Assembly (NCBI GenBank): GCA_963754335.1
Contig: CAVWFQ010000005.1
Location: 1 to 64,000 of the forward strand
Direction of reading: 5' to 3'
DNA length: 64,000 bases
DNA from: JBBSDP01 sp963754335
Lineage (GTDB): Bacteria > Planctomycetota > Phycisphaerae > Tepidisphaerales > Tepidisphaeraceae
Shown here: positions 15,615-27,829 of the stretch, in pieces
Position numbering within the stretch: the first letter of the stretch is position 1
Layout of the letters: every line of letters begins with the position of its first letter
Made by a program: the position numbers and the translations under genes
Notes under the pieces: model-generated
What the model saw: the letters and a program-made list of their open reading frames with translations, nothing else
Databases searched by the model: none
What the model was told of the DNA's origin: nothing

Positions 15615-18600
15615 TCAAGCGGTGGCCGGGAGCGGATGCGGAGTAGATGGAACTCCGCGCAATTCCGCAAACCAGATGCGCAGACGATCGAGATACAGAT
15701 AGATGACCGGCGTGGTGTAGAGCGTGAGCGCCTGGCTGAAGAGCAATCCGCCGACGATGGCGATGCCGAGCGGCCTGCGGAGTTCGCCTCCTTCGCCGTG
15801 ACCCAGCGCCAGCGGCAGCGCGCCCAGCAGCGCCGCCATCGTGGTCATCGTGATAGGGCGGAAGCGAAGCAGGCAGGCCTCGTGGATTGCTTCGCGCGGC
15901 GATTTGCCGTGCTTTCGCTCGGTTTCAATCGCGAAATCGATCATCAGAATCGCGTTCTTCTTCACGATGCCGATGAGCAGAATGATCCCGATCACCGCGA
16001 TGACGCTCAGATCCGTGTCAGTCAAGTACAGTGCCAGCAATGCTCCCACACCGGCCGAGGGAAGCGTGGAGAGGATCGTGATCGGGTGAATGTAACTTTC
16101 GTAGAGAATTCCGAGCACGATGTAGACTGCCGCCAGTGCCGCGATGATGAGGATCAATTCGCTGCTGAGTGAATCCTTGTAGGCCTGGGCGGTGCCGGAG
16201 AAACTGCCGTGGATCGAAGCGGGCAGGTTCAGCTCGCGAGTGGCCGCCTGGATGCGCTCGACGGCAACGCCGAGCGAAACGCCTGGCGTGAGATTGAAGG
16301 AAAGCGTGATGGAGGGGAACTGCCCGGAATGGTTCACCATGAGCGGGGTGAGGGTCGGCTCATATTTTGCGAACGAAGCCAGCGGCACCTGCGCTCCCGT
16401 TCGGCCGGTGACGTACAGGTCCCGCAGGGCGTTTGGGCCCTGGGCCAGCTTCGGATCGACCTCCATCACCACGTGATACTGATTGAGCTGCGTGTACATC
16501 ACAGAGACCTGCCGCTGGCCGAATGCGTCGTACAGGACGTTGTCCAAAGCGGCGGCGCTGATGTTCAGCCGCGAGGCGGTGTCGCGATTGAAGACAACAC
16601 TGGCCTGAAGACCATGAATGAGCTGGTCGCTGTTGGCATCGACGACGCCGGGAATCTTGCGGACTCGTTGCAGGAGCCTTGGTCCCCACTCGTTCAACTC
16701 GTCGAGATTTTCCGATTGAATGGTGTATTGATATTGCGATGGCGTCGGACGTCCGCCGATGCGCAAATCCTGCACCGCCTGCATGTACATGCGCCGCGCC
16801 GGGGACTCCCGAGAGTTTTCCCGCCACACGCCTCACGACCTGGTCGGCCGAGATCTGACGTTCAACCAGCGGCTTGAGCGCCACAAACATGCGCCCCTGG
16901 TTGGTCGATCCGCCGTTACCACCGGTAAACGCGATCACGTTATCGACGGCCGGGTCCTGGCTGACGACCGAAGCAAAATGGACCATGAGTTTTCGCATCG
17001 CCTGAAACGAGGTACCCTGGTCGGCCAGCACATTCCCCGTAAGCCGTCCGGTATCCTGTTGGGGAAAAAGGCTCGTCGGAACGAACATGAAAAGTAAGAC
17101 GGTGAGGCCGATCGTCGAAAGGAAGATCAGGAACGTGATAGCGGGATGGCGCAGCACCCATCCGAGCGTTACCTCGTAGAACCGGAGAATCACATCAAAA
17201 AACTTCTCGCTGGCGCGGTAGAAGCGGCCGTGCTTCGTCTTGTCGTGTGCCTTGAGGAGTTTGGCGCACATCATCGGGGTTGTCGTCAGCGAGACGATGA
17301 GCGAGACGATGATTGCCACCGAGAGCGTGACCGCAAATTCACGGAAGAGCCGGCCGACGATGCCACTCATCAGCAGAATAGGCGTGAAGACCGCCACCAG
17401 CGAGAGGCTGATCGACAAAACGGTGAACCCGATTTCGCGCGCTCCCCGCAGCGACGCCTGCATCGGGGTCAGGCCCTGCTCGAGATAGCGGCTGATGTTT
17501 TCGATGACGACGATTGCGTCGTCCACCACGAAGCCGGTCGCGATCGCCAGCGCCATCAGCGAAAGATTGTCCAGGCTGTACCCGCACAGGTACATGACGC
17601 CGAACGTTCCGACGAGTGAGACCGGAACGACCACTGAAGGAATCAAGGTAGTCCGCAAATTGCGCAGGAAGAGGAAGACGACGAGAATCACCAGGACCAC
17701 CGACAGTGAAAGTGCCAGTTCCACATCGCGAACCGATGCGCGAATCGTGCCGGCCCGATCCATCACTTTCAGGAGTTGAATTCCGGCGGGGATTTCCGCC
17801 TGGAACTGGGGAATCGTCTTTTGAATCAGATCGACGGTCGAAATGATATTGGCGCCCGGCTGACGGAAGATAATCAGGGGGATCGCCGGCTGCGCCTGAA
17901 AAAAACCAGCGGTGTGGATGTCCTCGACGGAATCGACGACCTTTGCGACATCGTCCACGCGCACCGGCGCGCCGTTCCGATACGCGATGATCAGCGGCCG
18001 GTATTGCGCGGCCGTAAAGAGCTGATCGGTGGTGGCCAGTGAATGGGTTTGATGCTCATTTGCCACTTCCCCCTTGGGCCGGTTCGCGTTGGCCGCGCTC
18101 AGGGCGGTGTGCGCACGTCCTCCAGATTCAGGCCGGTGTTGTTAAGAAGCGTCGGATTGATCTCAACGCGCACCCCCGGCAGCGCGCCGCCGCCGACCAG
18201 CACCTGCCCCACTCCCTTCATCTGCGAGAGCTTCTGGGAAAGAATAGAAGAGGCGATATCGTACATCCTGCCGGTGGAATAGACGTCGCTCACCAGCGCA
18301 ATGATCATGATCGGCGCGTCGGCGGGGTTGATCTTGCGATAGGTGGGGTTGCTCGGAAGATTGGTCGGAAGATTCCCCCGGGCGGCGTTGATGGCGGCCT
18401 GGACGTCGCGCGCGGCGGCGTCGATGTTCCGGTTCAGGTCGAAGACCAGCGTGATATTCGTCATTCCCAGAAAACTCTGGGAGGTCATTTCGGTCACGCC
18501 GGCGATCCGCCCGAACTGCCGTTCGAGCGGCGTGGCAACGGAGGAGGCCATCGTCTGCGGATCGGCCCCGGGAAGCATCGCCTGGACCTGAAGCGCCGGA

Positions 18601-18725
18601 AAATCAACCTGCGGCAGCGGAGAAACCGGCAAAAAGTTGTAGGCCAGCGCCGCCGATATCGCCACCGCGATCGTCAGCAGCGTCGTCGCAACGGGTCGAC
18701 GGATGAACGGTCCGGAGATGTTCAC
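15615..18725 (-). CDS. RND multidrug efflux transporter, second subunit (MdtC-like; two apparent frameshifts)
   Basis: The combined frames give an inner-membrane RND/HAE1 pump of about 1035 residues. It starts MNISGPFIRRPVATTLL (TM1), has porter motifs QVDFPALQVQ and PGADPQTMASSV, and carries the proton-relay pair in GFVVDDAIVVIENI in TM4. It ends with HEACLLRFRPITMTTMAALLGALPLA. Frames break near 18070-18115 (after NLEDVRT) and near 16795-16815 (after GKLSGVPG); one-base indels would repair both. The start overlaps the stop of the upstream RND gene. Two adjacent RND genes behind one fusion protein match the MdtABC layout, where MdtB and MdtC form a heterotrimer. Confidence 0.85.
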
Positions 18726-21700
18726 GCAATCGCTCCCTCACCGGCGGGAACGTCTTCCTCAACGTCCCGCGCCGGGCCGCCCGACGGCTTCTTTCCGAAA
18801 TAGACGGCGAGCGAATTGAAGGCCAGATAAATCACCGGCGTGGTGTAAAGAGTGAGGACCTGGCTGAAAATCAGCCCGCCGATCATCACAATTCCCAGCG
18901 GCCGGCGCAATTCCGATCCCACGCCGCTGCCAAACGCCAGCGGAACGCCCGCCAGCAAAGCAGCCATGGTGGTCATCAGGATCGGGCGGAAGCGCAACAG
19001 CGACGCTTCGTAAATCGCCTGTTCCGGCGGCTTGCCTTCATTGCGCTCGGCCTCGAGCGCAAAGTCGATCATCATGATGCCGTTTTTCTTGACGATGCCG
19101 ATCAGCAGAATGATGCCGATGAGCGCGATCACGCTCAGGTCGGTGCCAGTGATCAGCATCGCCAGCAGCGCCCCGACCCCGGCCGAGGGGAGCGTCGAAA
19201 GAATCGTGATCGGGTGAATGTAGCTTTCGTAGAGAACGCCCAGCACGATATAGACGACGATCAGGGCCGCGAGGATCAGTAGCGGTTCGTTGGAGAGCGA
19301 GGCGCGAAACGCTTCGGCCGTTCCCTGAAAATCCCCCGCGATGCTCGCCGGCATGCCGATTTCCTGCTTGGCGGCGGTAATTGCGTTGACCGCGTCCCCC
19401 AGCGAGCTATTGGGAGCAAGGTTGAAGCTGACCGTGACGGCGGGAAACTGACCCTGGCGATTCACCACCAATTGCGCATTCGATTGCTCGAACCGGCAGA
19501 ACGCGTTGAGCGGCACCATTCCCCCGCCGGCGGAGCGGATGTACAGGTCCTTGAGATCCTGAGGTTTTTGCTGGAAGCCGGGAAGCACTTCCAGGACCAC
19601 GTGATACTGATTGAGCTGGGTGAAAATGGTGGAAATCTGCCGCTGACCGTAAGCGTCGTACAGCGTGTTGTCGATCAACTGGAGGTTGATCCCCAGCCGG
19701 TAAGCGTTGTCCCGATCGATGACCAGCCTGGTCTGCAATCCCAGGTTCAACTGATCGGTGGCAACATCCCGTAGCACGGGAATGTCCTTGAGTTTCGCCA
19801 CAAACTTCGGCGCCCATTCGGCCAGTTCCTTGGGATCGGGGTCTTCCAGGCTGTATTGGAACTGGGTCCGGCTTACGCGGTCTTCAACGCTGAGATCCTG
19901 CACCGGCTGCATGAACAGCTCGATCCCCTCGACGCTCGCGAGTTTCGTCTGGAGGCGGCGTATCACGTCGCTCGCATCGATCAGTCGGTCCTCCAGCGGC
20001 TTGAGATTGATCTGAATCCGGCCGCTGTTGATCGTCGTGTTGGTCCCGTCAACACCGATGAATGAAGAAAGGCTCTCTACCGCCGGGTCGGTCAGGATCA
20101 CTTTCGCAAGCGCCTGCTGGCGCTTGGACATATCTTCAAACGAGATGGTCTGCGCCGCCTGCGAGATCCCCGTGATCACGCCGGTGTCCTGCACCGGAAA
20201 AAATCCCTTGGGGACGATGATGTACAGGTAAATGGTGGCGACCAGCGTGGCGACGGCGACCAGCAGCGTGGTGGTGCGGTGCCGCAGCACCACCTGCAAC
20301 GTTCGCCCGTAAAACGCGATGATCGATTCAAAGGTCCGCTCCGAAGCGCGATAAAGACGCCCCTGTTCCGACGGCGGCTTATGCTTGAGCAGCCCGCGCT
20401 CATCATCGGCGTGAGCGTCAGCGAAACCACCGCCGATACCACGATCGTAACGCTCAGCGTCACCGCGAATTCGCGAAACAATCGCCCGACGATGTCCCCC
20501 ATGAACAGCAGCGGAATCAGCACCGCGATCAGTGAAATGCTCAGCGAGACGATCGTGAACCCGATCTGCTCGGCCCCTTTTAGCGCCGCCGCAAGCGGCG
20601 GTTCGCCCTGCTCAATGAATCGGGCAATGTTTTCGATCATCACGATGGCATCGTCCACCACGAAACCCGTGGAGATCGTCAGGGCCATCAAGGTCAGGTT
20701 GTTGAGGCTGTACCCAAGCAGATACATGACGCCGAAGGTTCCGATCAGCGACAGTGGAACCGCGACGCTGGGAATGACGGTTGCGGAAAAATTGCGCAGG
20801 AACAGGAAAATGACCAGCACCACTAATCCGATGGTGAGGCCCATTTCGAATTCAACGTCCTTGACCGAAGCGCGGATCGTGATCGTCCGATCCGTCAGGA
20901 CGTGCAACTCCAGCGCCGGGCAGGGATGCCTTCAATTGCGGAAGAAGTTTCGTCACGCGATCGACGACGGCAATGATATTGGCGCCCGGCTGGCGCTGAA
21001 TGTTGACGATCACCGCCGATTCGTCATTCATCCACGCCGCCAGTTTTGCGTCTTCGGCGCCGTCGACCACATTGGCCACGTCGGAGAGCGTCACGGGCAC
21101 GCCGGCCGCGTTGGTTTTGACGATCAGCGGTTTGTATTGATCGCTGGTCAGAAGCTGGTCGTTGGCCCCGATGGTGTATGAGCGCTTGGGCCCGTCAAAG
21201 CTTCCTTTGGCCTGATCGACGTTGGCGGCGGCCACAGCCGTCCGCACATCGTCGAGATTTACGCCGCGCGCGGAAAGCGCGGTCGGATTGGCCTGAATCC
21301 GCACGGCCGGCTTCTCTCCGCCGCTGATACTCACCAGGCCTACACCAGGAAGCTGGGATATCTTTTGGGCCAGTCTTGTGTCGGCAAGGTCTTCTACCTT
21401 GGAGAGCGGCATCGATTTGCTGGTCAGCGCCAATGTAAGGATCGGCGCGTCCGCCGGGTTGGTCTTGCTGTAGACCGGCGGATTGGGCAGATCGGTTGGG
21501 AGATAGGTCGAGGCGGCGTTGATCGAGGCCTGCACTTCCTGCTCGGCCACGTCGATGTTGAGTTCGAGCGCGAATTGCAGGGTGATGACCGAGCACCCTT
21601 CGGAGCTGCTCGAAGTCATCTGATTGAGGCCGGGCACCTGTCCGAACTGGCGCTCGAGCGGCGCTGTGACGGAGGAAGCCATCACGTCAGGGCTCGCCCC

Positions 21701-21856
21701 GGGATAAAAGGTCAGCACCTGGATCGTCGGGTAATCCACTTCCGGCAGGGCGGAAACGGGCAACTGAAGATAGGCGACGATACCGGCCAGCAGGATGGCC
21801 ACCATCAAAAGCACAGTGGCGACGGGCCTGAGAATAAATGGCCTTGAAGGGTTCAC
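18722..21856 (-). CDS. RND multidrug efflux transporter, first subunit (MdtB-like; two apparent frameshifts)
   Basis: The frames combine into an RND pump of about 1044 residues. Visible are the N-terminal MNPSRPFILRPVATVLLM, PEVDYPTIQV, QRQPGANIIAVVDRV, the TM4 proton-relay pair in GFVVDDAIVMIENIARF, and the late motif EASLLRFRPILMTTMAALL. Breaks occur near 20910-20925 (after LKASLPGA, resuming at LELHVLTDRT) and near 20390-20400 (after TLTPMMSA). Its ATG overlaps the stop of the membrane fusion protein and its stop overlaps the next RND start, so all three genes are tightly coupled. Substrates cannot be told from sequence. Confidence 0.85.
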
Positions 21857-23253
21857 TGGGCTCCCTGCGAGCCGCCCGGCGTCGGTGCGCCGGGAGGATT
21901 GGCCACCCCCGGCCCTGGCGCCGGACGCGCCGCCGGCCCTTCCGGCCGTGTGGTCGTCGGTACTGTCGAATGTGTCGCTTCATCGACAGGCTGCGTTGAA
22001 GCCCCGGCGGGCCGAGTCGTCGGCTTTTCCGATTTCGGGCTTACGCTTGCACCTTTTTGCAGCTTGTCGATGCCATCGGTTACCACCTTATCGCCGGCCT
22101 CGAGTCCTTCGGTGATGATTGTGAGATCACCTTCGGTGGCGCCGCGCTTCACAGTCCTCAAATCGACGGTCTCGTTGGGAAGCATGACGTAGACAAAAAA
22201 TGAATCGGGACCAGTCTGGATCGCCTGGGTCGGGACCAGCACGACGTTGCGGGCCGTGTCCACCAGCAGCCGGGCATTCACGAATTCGTTGGGAAACAAC
22301 CGGCCATCCGCGTTGGAGAATTGCCCTTTCAGGCGAAAAGTTCCCGTTGAGGTATCGACCTGGTTGTCGATGGCCAGCAGCGTGCCGGCGGCCAATTGCT
22401 TCGTCATCTCGCTGTCCCAGGCATCGATTTCAATCGGCTTGCCGTTACTCATCCGCGTCACCACACGCGAGATGTAATCCTGGGCGAGCGTGAAGACGAC
22501 GGTGATTGGCTGCAATTGCGTGATGACAAGAAGACCGCCGGCATCGCTGGCGTGGACGATGTTTCCTTCATCGACCAGACGGAGCCCGATACGGCCGTCA
22601 AGCGGCGAGATGACGTGGCAATACGTTAAGTTGAGCTGGGCCGCCTCGACCTGTCCTTCATCGGTCTTGACGATCCCGGCATCCTGATCGACCAGCGCCT
22701 GCTGCGTCATGACCTGTTGCTCGGTGACCGAAAGGCTCTGTTTAAACAGCGTCTGATATCGCACCAGGTCCGCCTGTGCATTTTTGAGATTGGCCTGGTC
22801 CTTCATGAGCTGGCCCTGGGCCTGGGTCAACTGGGCGTGGTAGGGGCGAGGATCGATCTCAGCCAGCAGCGCGCCCGCCTTTACGTTCTCTCCCTCCTTG
22901 TAATAGAGCTTCATGATTTCGCCGTCGACGCGGGTATGCAGCGCGACGGTTGCCAGCGGCGTGACCGTTCCAAGCCCGTTCAGGTAGATATTCAGATTTC
23001 CGCGCCGGGCGGTGGCGACCATGACCGGGATGGGGCCGGGAGTTCTCTTTCCTGCGGCCGCCGTCGCGCTAGCGCTTCTGATGTGGGCAACGATGAGCCA
23101 GGTGCCCGCGCCGAGCACGATAATGATGGCCAGCATTAACCAAAGCCACCAGAGGCTTCCCGCTCCTTTGCCGCCCCCCCCGCGATTCGCTCCCCGATAC
23201 TCAAGCGTCGGAGTCTGCGCCATGATCTGCTGCCCGTTCGTTTTATCGTTCAT
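21853..23253 (-). CDS. RND efflux periplasmic adaptor (membrane fusion protein, MdtA-like)
   Basis: A 466-residue HlyD/MdtA-type adaptor. After a cytoplasmic tail it has one membrane anchor (about 35-57; WWLWLMLAIIIVLGAGTWL). Then come the lipoyl/barrel-sandwich halves (VALHTRVDGEIMKLYYKEGENVKAGALLAEIDP and ISPLDGRIGLRLVDEGNIV) around an alpha-hairpin (about 125-195). The C-terminus is a low-complexity Pro/Thr/Gly tail typical of this genome's secreted proteins. It is the first gene of the efflux operon. No outer-membrane TolC-like factor is encoded next to it. Confidence 0.9.
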   Translation of the reverse strand: MNDKTNGQQIMAQTPTLEYRGANRGGGGKGAGSLWWLWLMLAIIIVLGAGTWLIVAHIRSASATAAAGKRTPGPIPVMVATARRGNLNIYLNGLGTVTPLATVALHTRVDGEIMKLYYKEGENVKAGALLAEIDPRPYHAQLTQAQGQLMKDQANLKNAQADLVRYQTLFKQSLSVTEQQVMTQQALVDQDAGIVKTDEGQVEAAQLNLTYCHVISPLDGRIGLRLVDEGNIVHASDAGGLLVITQLQPITVVFTLAQDYISRVVTRMSNGKPIEIDAWDSEMTKQLAAGTLLAIDNQVDTSTGTFRLKGQFSNADGRLFPNEFVNARLLVDTARNVVLVPTQAIQTGPDSFFVYVMLPNETVDLRTVKRGATEGDLTIITEGLEAGDKVVTDGIDKLQKGASVSPKSEKPTTRPAGASTQPVDEATHSTVPTTTRPEGPAARPAPGPGVANPPGAPTPGGSQGAQ

Positions 23254-23480
23254 GGAATTGCTGCTGGGATGAAATTCTATCGCAACGGCACAGGATGGGC
23301 ATCTCGAACGACGAGACCTCCGCGCAGTGACTCAGTAACAATATGTATCTGTAACCGGAGGCCTGGTTAGTTGCGACTGGCAACCGGTCGGATTGAGGCT
23401 ATGCCAGAGGGCATAGTCTTTCTGTGGATTTTGCGGAATTGTAATAATCCCAATCCGGCGTTTCAACGGACAAAGCTCCA
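23254..23480. other. Upstream region of the RND efflux operon
   Basis: This 227-bp spacer should contain the operon promoter on the minus strand. The most structured part is CTATGCC-agag-GGCATAG at 23399-23416, a perfect 7-bp dyad that could be an operator or hairpin. GTTGCGACTGGCAACCGG at about 23370-23387 also contains a short dyad. No ORF or RNA gene is recognised. Confidence 0.4.
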
Positions 23481-23897
23481 TCAGATCTCACTTGAAATAG
23501 CACCCGCGAGCATCCAATATCGTCGGCTGGCCAGTCGCAAGATTACATAAAACGCAAATGGAATCATCACGATTGCCCCGACGCTCAATGGCACCGTTGG
23601 ATTCGTGGCGATCACGACCCCACATTCAAACAAGATCAGGAAAAACACGGAGATCTGGTTCAACGCCACACACATTCTTACGGCACGGCCCGTATTGAGT
23701 TCCGACCGCGCTGGATGGATTGCAGGCAATTGAAACTGCGCGATGAAGAGCCGAATCACAGCGAGAAGAAATGGGATGAAAAATAGCACCAACTCATTCT
23801 GTTTCGTGTGGAAGGCATCGATAGCCATTGCGCCCGAGAGCGGCAGTCCGATGATTTCCCAAAAGGGCGGCGGATTTTTTGAATTGAACAGCGGCAC
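23481..23897 (-). CDS. Small hypothetical membrane protein
   Basis: A 138-residue protein with about four hydrophobic segments (near 15-30, 38-57, 75-97 and 104-122), including LVLFFIPFLLAVIRLFIAQF. No family motif is recognised. It is 42 bp downstream of the response regulator start and on the same strand, between a two-component system and an efflux operon. A role in either is only suggested by position. Confidence 0.6.
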   Translation of the reverse strand: MPLFNSKNPPPFWEIIGLPLSGAMAIDAFHTKQNELVLFFIPFLLAVIRLFIAQFQLPAIHPARSELNTGRAVRMCVALNQISVFFLILFECGVVIATNPTVPLSVGAIVMIPFAFYVILRLASRRYWMLAGAISSEI

Positions 23898-23939
23898 GGT
23901 GTCGGCACCCCCGTGTAAGTCATGATTTGACGCCTGGAT

Positions 23940-24584
23940 TCAGGCCTTCAACCGAATGATCCCCCGCTGCAAACCAATCGTCACCGCATGCGTTCGATCC
24001 GACGCATTGAGCTTGGCGAGAATATTCTGGACATGCATTTTGATCGTGCCGGAGGCGGTGCCGAGGCGATCGGCAATCTCTTTGTTGGCCAGACCTTCCG
24101 CCACCAGTCCCAGCACTTCCATTTCGCGCGGGGTCAGCGCCGCTTGGGGAAAATATTCAGTAAGCCGGTCGGTCACTTCCGGCGGCATGAGACGCTTGCC
24201 GGAATGGACCAGGCGAATCGCCCGCAACACCTCGGTGTGTACCATTTCCTTCAGGATATATCCGCGCACGCCGGCTTCGAGGGCGCGGTAAATATCCTGG
24301 TCTCCGTCATAACTGGTGAGGGCGATGATCTTGGCCTCAGGAAACTCGCGGCGAATCGCGGCAGCGGCGGCGATGCCGTCAACCGTCGGCATCCGCAGGT
24401 CCATCAGCGTGACATCCGGTTTGTGCTGGCGAAATGCTTCGATCGCCTGCTGCCCGCCATCGGCCTCGGCGACGAGTTTCATGTCCGCCTCATTATTGAG
24501 AATCGAGGCGATTCCCTTGCGGACCAGTGGATGATCGTCGACACAGAGAACGCGAATCGGAGCCTGGGTTGGAGTCTCAGTCAT
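23940..24584 (-). CDS. NarL/LuxR-family response regulator
   Basis: The 214-residue protein has a receiver domain (about 10-125) with phosphoacceptor Asp62 in L-M-D-L-R-M-P, acidic pair Asp16/Asp17 (VDDHPL), conserved Thr/Ser in ALTSYD and Lys in YILKEM. A C-terminal LuxR-type HTH follows (about 150-210; LTPREMEVLGLVAEGLANKE). It lies 47 bp downstream of the Reg_prop sensor kinase, its obvious partner. The targets may include the neighbouring efflux operon, which is unproven. Confidence 0.93.
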   Translation of the reverse strand: MTETPTQAPIRVLCVDDHPLVRKGIASILNNEADMKLVAEADGGQQAIEAFRQHKPDVTLMDLRMPTVDGIAAAAAIRREFPEAKIIALTSYDGDQDIYRALEAGVRGYILKEMVHTEVLRAIRLVHSGKRLMPPEVTDRLTEYFPQAALTPREMEVLGLVAEGLANKEIADRLGTASGTIKMHVQNILAKLNASDRTHAVTIGLQRGIIRLKA

Positions 24585-24631
24585 AATTCGGTGACCTCTC
24601 GCATTTCCTCCCTTTCAGCCGGACAAGTTCC

Positions 24632-27600
24632 TTAATTGTCTACGACATCATGTTTGGGATCGAGCGGCACATGTGCTTTGCCCGCGCCGGCCGGCATCAA
24701 CGCGATGATCGTTGTCCCTTTGCCGGGTGCGCTTTCAACATTTAACTGTCCGCCGCATTGTGCCGCGCGTTCCTTCATCCCGATCAAACCGTAATGGCCC
24801 GAGACGGCGCCATTCCCATTGGCCGCGTCGAATCCGCTTCCGTCATCTCGAACCGACAAACACAATTCGTCCTTCTTCCTTCGTAACGACACTTCAATGT
24901 TACGAGGGTTGGCGTGCTTTACGGCATTACCGACCGCCTCGCTCATAATGCGCAGGAGATTGTATTCCGCTTCCGCCGCCACTTCCCCTGGTGAATCGGT
25001 CAGATCGAGGCGCAGACGAACGTCGTGCGCTTCGGTCAACTGCCGTGCGGACTGTGAAATGGAGGCCGACAGATCCGCCCGGCCGGGACCGGTGCCACCA
25101 CTGCGCAAGCCGGCGACGGACCGTCGTGCTTCGCGCAGGCAATAACCGGCGTCTCGGATGATCTCGAGGAGGACGCCGCGCGGATTCGATTCCGGGAGCT
25201 CGCACTCAGCGCCTGCATCTCCATCGTCACCCCGGAAAAACCCTGGATCAACGTGTCGTGCAACTCGCGCGCGATGCGGCTGCGCTCGGCAAGGATCAGG
25301 ACCATCTGCGACTTGATTCGCCGAATTCGCATCCGAATGGCAAGCCAGATCCCCATCGCCGCGAGGCCCAGGCAACCCGGCACGAACCAGCGGCGCTGAT
25401 AAAAGTGCGGCTCCAGGATGAACGCCACCCGCGCGTGCCCTGGTTTGAAAGCGCTATCGAGATTGGCGGCTTCAACATGGAATGCGAATTTGCCCGGCGG
25501 GAGATTCGTGTAAAACGCCTCGCGACGCCCGCCGGCGTCAATCCAATCGCGGTCAAATCCATCCAGCTTGTAGCGAAACGTGAGTCGCGCCGGCTGTACG
25601 AAACTCAATCCCGTATAACGGAACTCGAGATTTTCACGCCCCGGGGGAAGGGAGCCAACTCGATCGGGGAGTTGAGACCTGCCGTTCACGACCACCTCCT
25701 CCACGACCACTGAAGGCTCGGGCAGCTTGCGAAGAAGATTCTTTGGAACGGTAACCAATACCCCGTGGATCGTTGAAAACCAGAGCGTCCCATCGCGCAT
25801 TCGCCATGTTGACGGCTGTACGCCGGACTTGCACTCGATCGTTCGCTGCGCGTCGGTCGGGGTGAAGGGCGTGCTGGAAACGCTCTTGATCTTTCCCTCG
25901 GCGAATTTGCGCAGGTCGGCGCGGTTGACGTAAAAAATCCCTTTGCTGCATGCCATCCAGAGCCGGTCCTGTTCATCGGAGGAAATGCCGAATATTTCGT
26001 CGTCGAACAGTCCGTCGCTGACCGAGAAGCTGTGAAATCGCTGGCCGTCGAACATCCGCAATCCGCCGCCGATCGTCCCAATCCAGAGCAGCCCGTCGTG
26101 GTCCTGATAAAATGCGTCGATATCGCGCGAAGGAGGATCGACCGCGTCCATCGGCCGCAGTCGACCGTCGGCGAAGCAATAGAGTCCTCCGCCGGTGACG
26201 GAGAGAAGCAACTGGCCGTTGCTCAGTTCCGTCATGGCCAGGATCTTCCCATTCAACGGCGAACCGGCAGGACGAATGAAGTGTCCCTCATGCAGAATTG
26301 CCGGACCGTTCGCCGTACCGACCCATAGATCTCCGGTAACGCTCATTAACAGGCAAACGATCGAGTCCGTGGGCAATCCGTCGGCGGTCGTCAATTGCCT
26401 GGCTACCCGTCCGTTGGACAAACGGTTCAGTCCCTTATCCGTTCCGACCCAGAGGTCGCCGTTTGCATCGGCGGCCAGAGCCAGGATCGAATTGTCCGCA
26501 AGGCCCTGTCCGGTTGTGACGACTGAAAATCCGTGGCCGTCAAACCGGCTCAAGCCCGCATCCAGGGTTCCGACCCAGGCCGTTCCCGACTTATCCTGGA
26601 TGATCGGCCCCGTATTGTTGCTCGGCAGTCCTTCGCTGGCGGTAAATGGCAGTGTGAGCCGCCGATCAAGAAACTGATTCAGCCCGTGTTTGGTTCCCAC
26701 CCAGAGGCTTCCCTCCCGATCCTCGCAAACGGTGTAGACGGTGCTTTGTGAAAGGCCGTCGCGCGAACGAAACGTCTCAATCTGATCGTTACGCAGCCGG
26801 CTGAAGCCATCCTGAGTACCGATCCAGACACTGTCGCTTCCTTCAAATACGTCGTAGATCCAGTTGCTTCCGAGCCCATCGGCGGTAGTGAAACGTTTTT
26901 CCACTCCATTTCGCACGCGAATGAGCCCGTCAGTTGTGCCAATCCAGAGGGTGCCATCCGGCTGCGCAGCCAGGGAACTCACGCTTTCCAGTGGCCCGAC
27001 TGACTTCAATTCAAAACGCGCAAGCGATGAGCCGTTCCAGATGCCCAGCGCGTTTCCGTCACCGCCCACTCGGATCTTTCCGTCACTCCCCTCGCAGATG
27101 TCTCGGATATTGGCGCTTGCAAGCACCTGTGTGGTCGGACAGGCCTGGAAATGGCCGCCGGCCATGAGCACCAGCCCTTCGCTGGTTCCGATCCAGAGGC
27201 GGTTGCCACGATCGAAGAGAAGGCATTGGATGCTTTCCGACGGCAGGCCGTCCGACCTGCCGTAGTGGGTCACCTCGCCATCGCGCAATCGCAGCAGGCC
27301 GGATGCGTTGGTGGCGATCCACAGATCGTGCGAGGCCGGATCCTCCGCGAGATCGCGCACCCAGACGCCTTGCGGCTTACTCCCGTTGACCGCATCGATC
27401 GGCACGAACCGCACGCCGTCGAAGCGTACCAGTCCGGTTTGAGTTCCCAGCCAAAGATATCCATCGCCGGATTGGATCACTCGATCGATGGTCGCCTGCG
27501 GCAAACCTTGCTGCGCCTGCCAGATGCGGTGCGAAGCCTGTGTGAGCCGACGCGACGAATCGAGTGCCGAGGCGAACGGGGGGAACAACGTCGTCAGCGA

Positions 27601-27747
27601 AAACCCGATCAGGATCAGCGGCACGAGTCGAAGGTAGCGTGCGAGGAGCACCTTTTTCGCATGGTTGCGCGTCTTCGGGCGATTTCGGAATAGCGTAAAC
27701 TTCATCCAGTAAGGGAGTGAACGCATCAACATTATCCCCGCCCGCAT
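24632..27747 (-). CDS. Reg_prop sensor histidine kinase (two-component propeller, HisKA_3; apparent frameshift)
   Basis: The two frames encode a membrane sensor of about 1035 residues. An N-terminal membrane segment (about 38-60) is followed by a large periplasmic beta-propeller built from Reg_prop repeats (roughly 70-640; W-I-G-T-x-x-G-L recurs many times), a Y_Y_Y domain (about 690-755), and a second membrane span (about 770-790). Then come HisKA_3 with the phospho-acceptor His in ARELHDTLIQGF, and the ATPase domain (EAVGNAVKHA, DDGSGFD, GLIGMKERA). The frame breaks near 25190-25205 just after the HisKA_3 box; one base restores it. The ATG at 27747 is the longest option; those at 27726 and 27705 are also possible. 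Such kinases in Bacteroidetes sense polysaccharide breakdown products, but the ligand here is unknown. Confidence 0.88.
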
Positions 27748-27829
27748 TCGGGCTCAAGGGATGTGGCCGAACCGCATCATCCCGTTAGCGTCCGTGACTG
27801 CACGGGCTCGGAGGGGTAGGATAGGTCTT

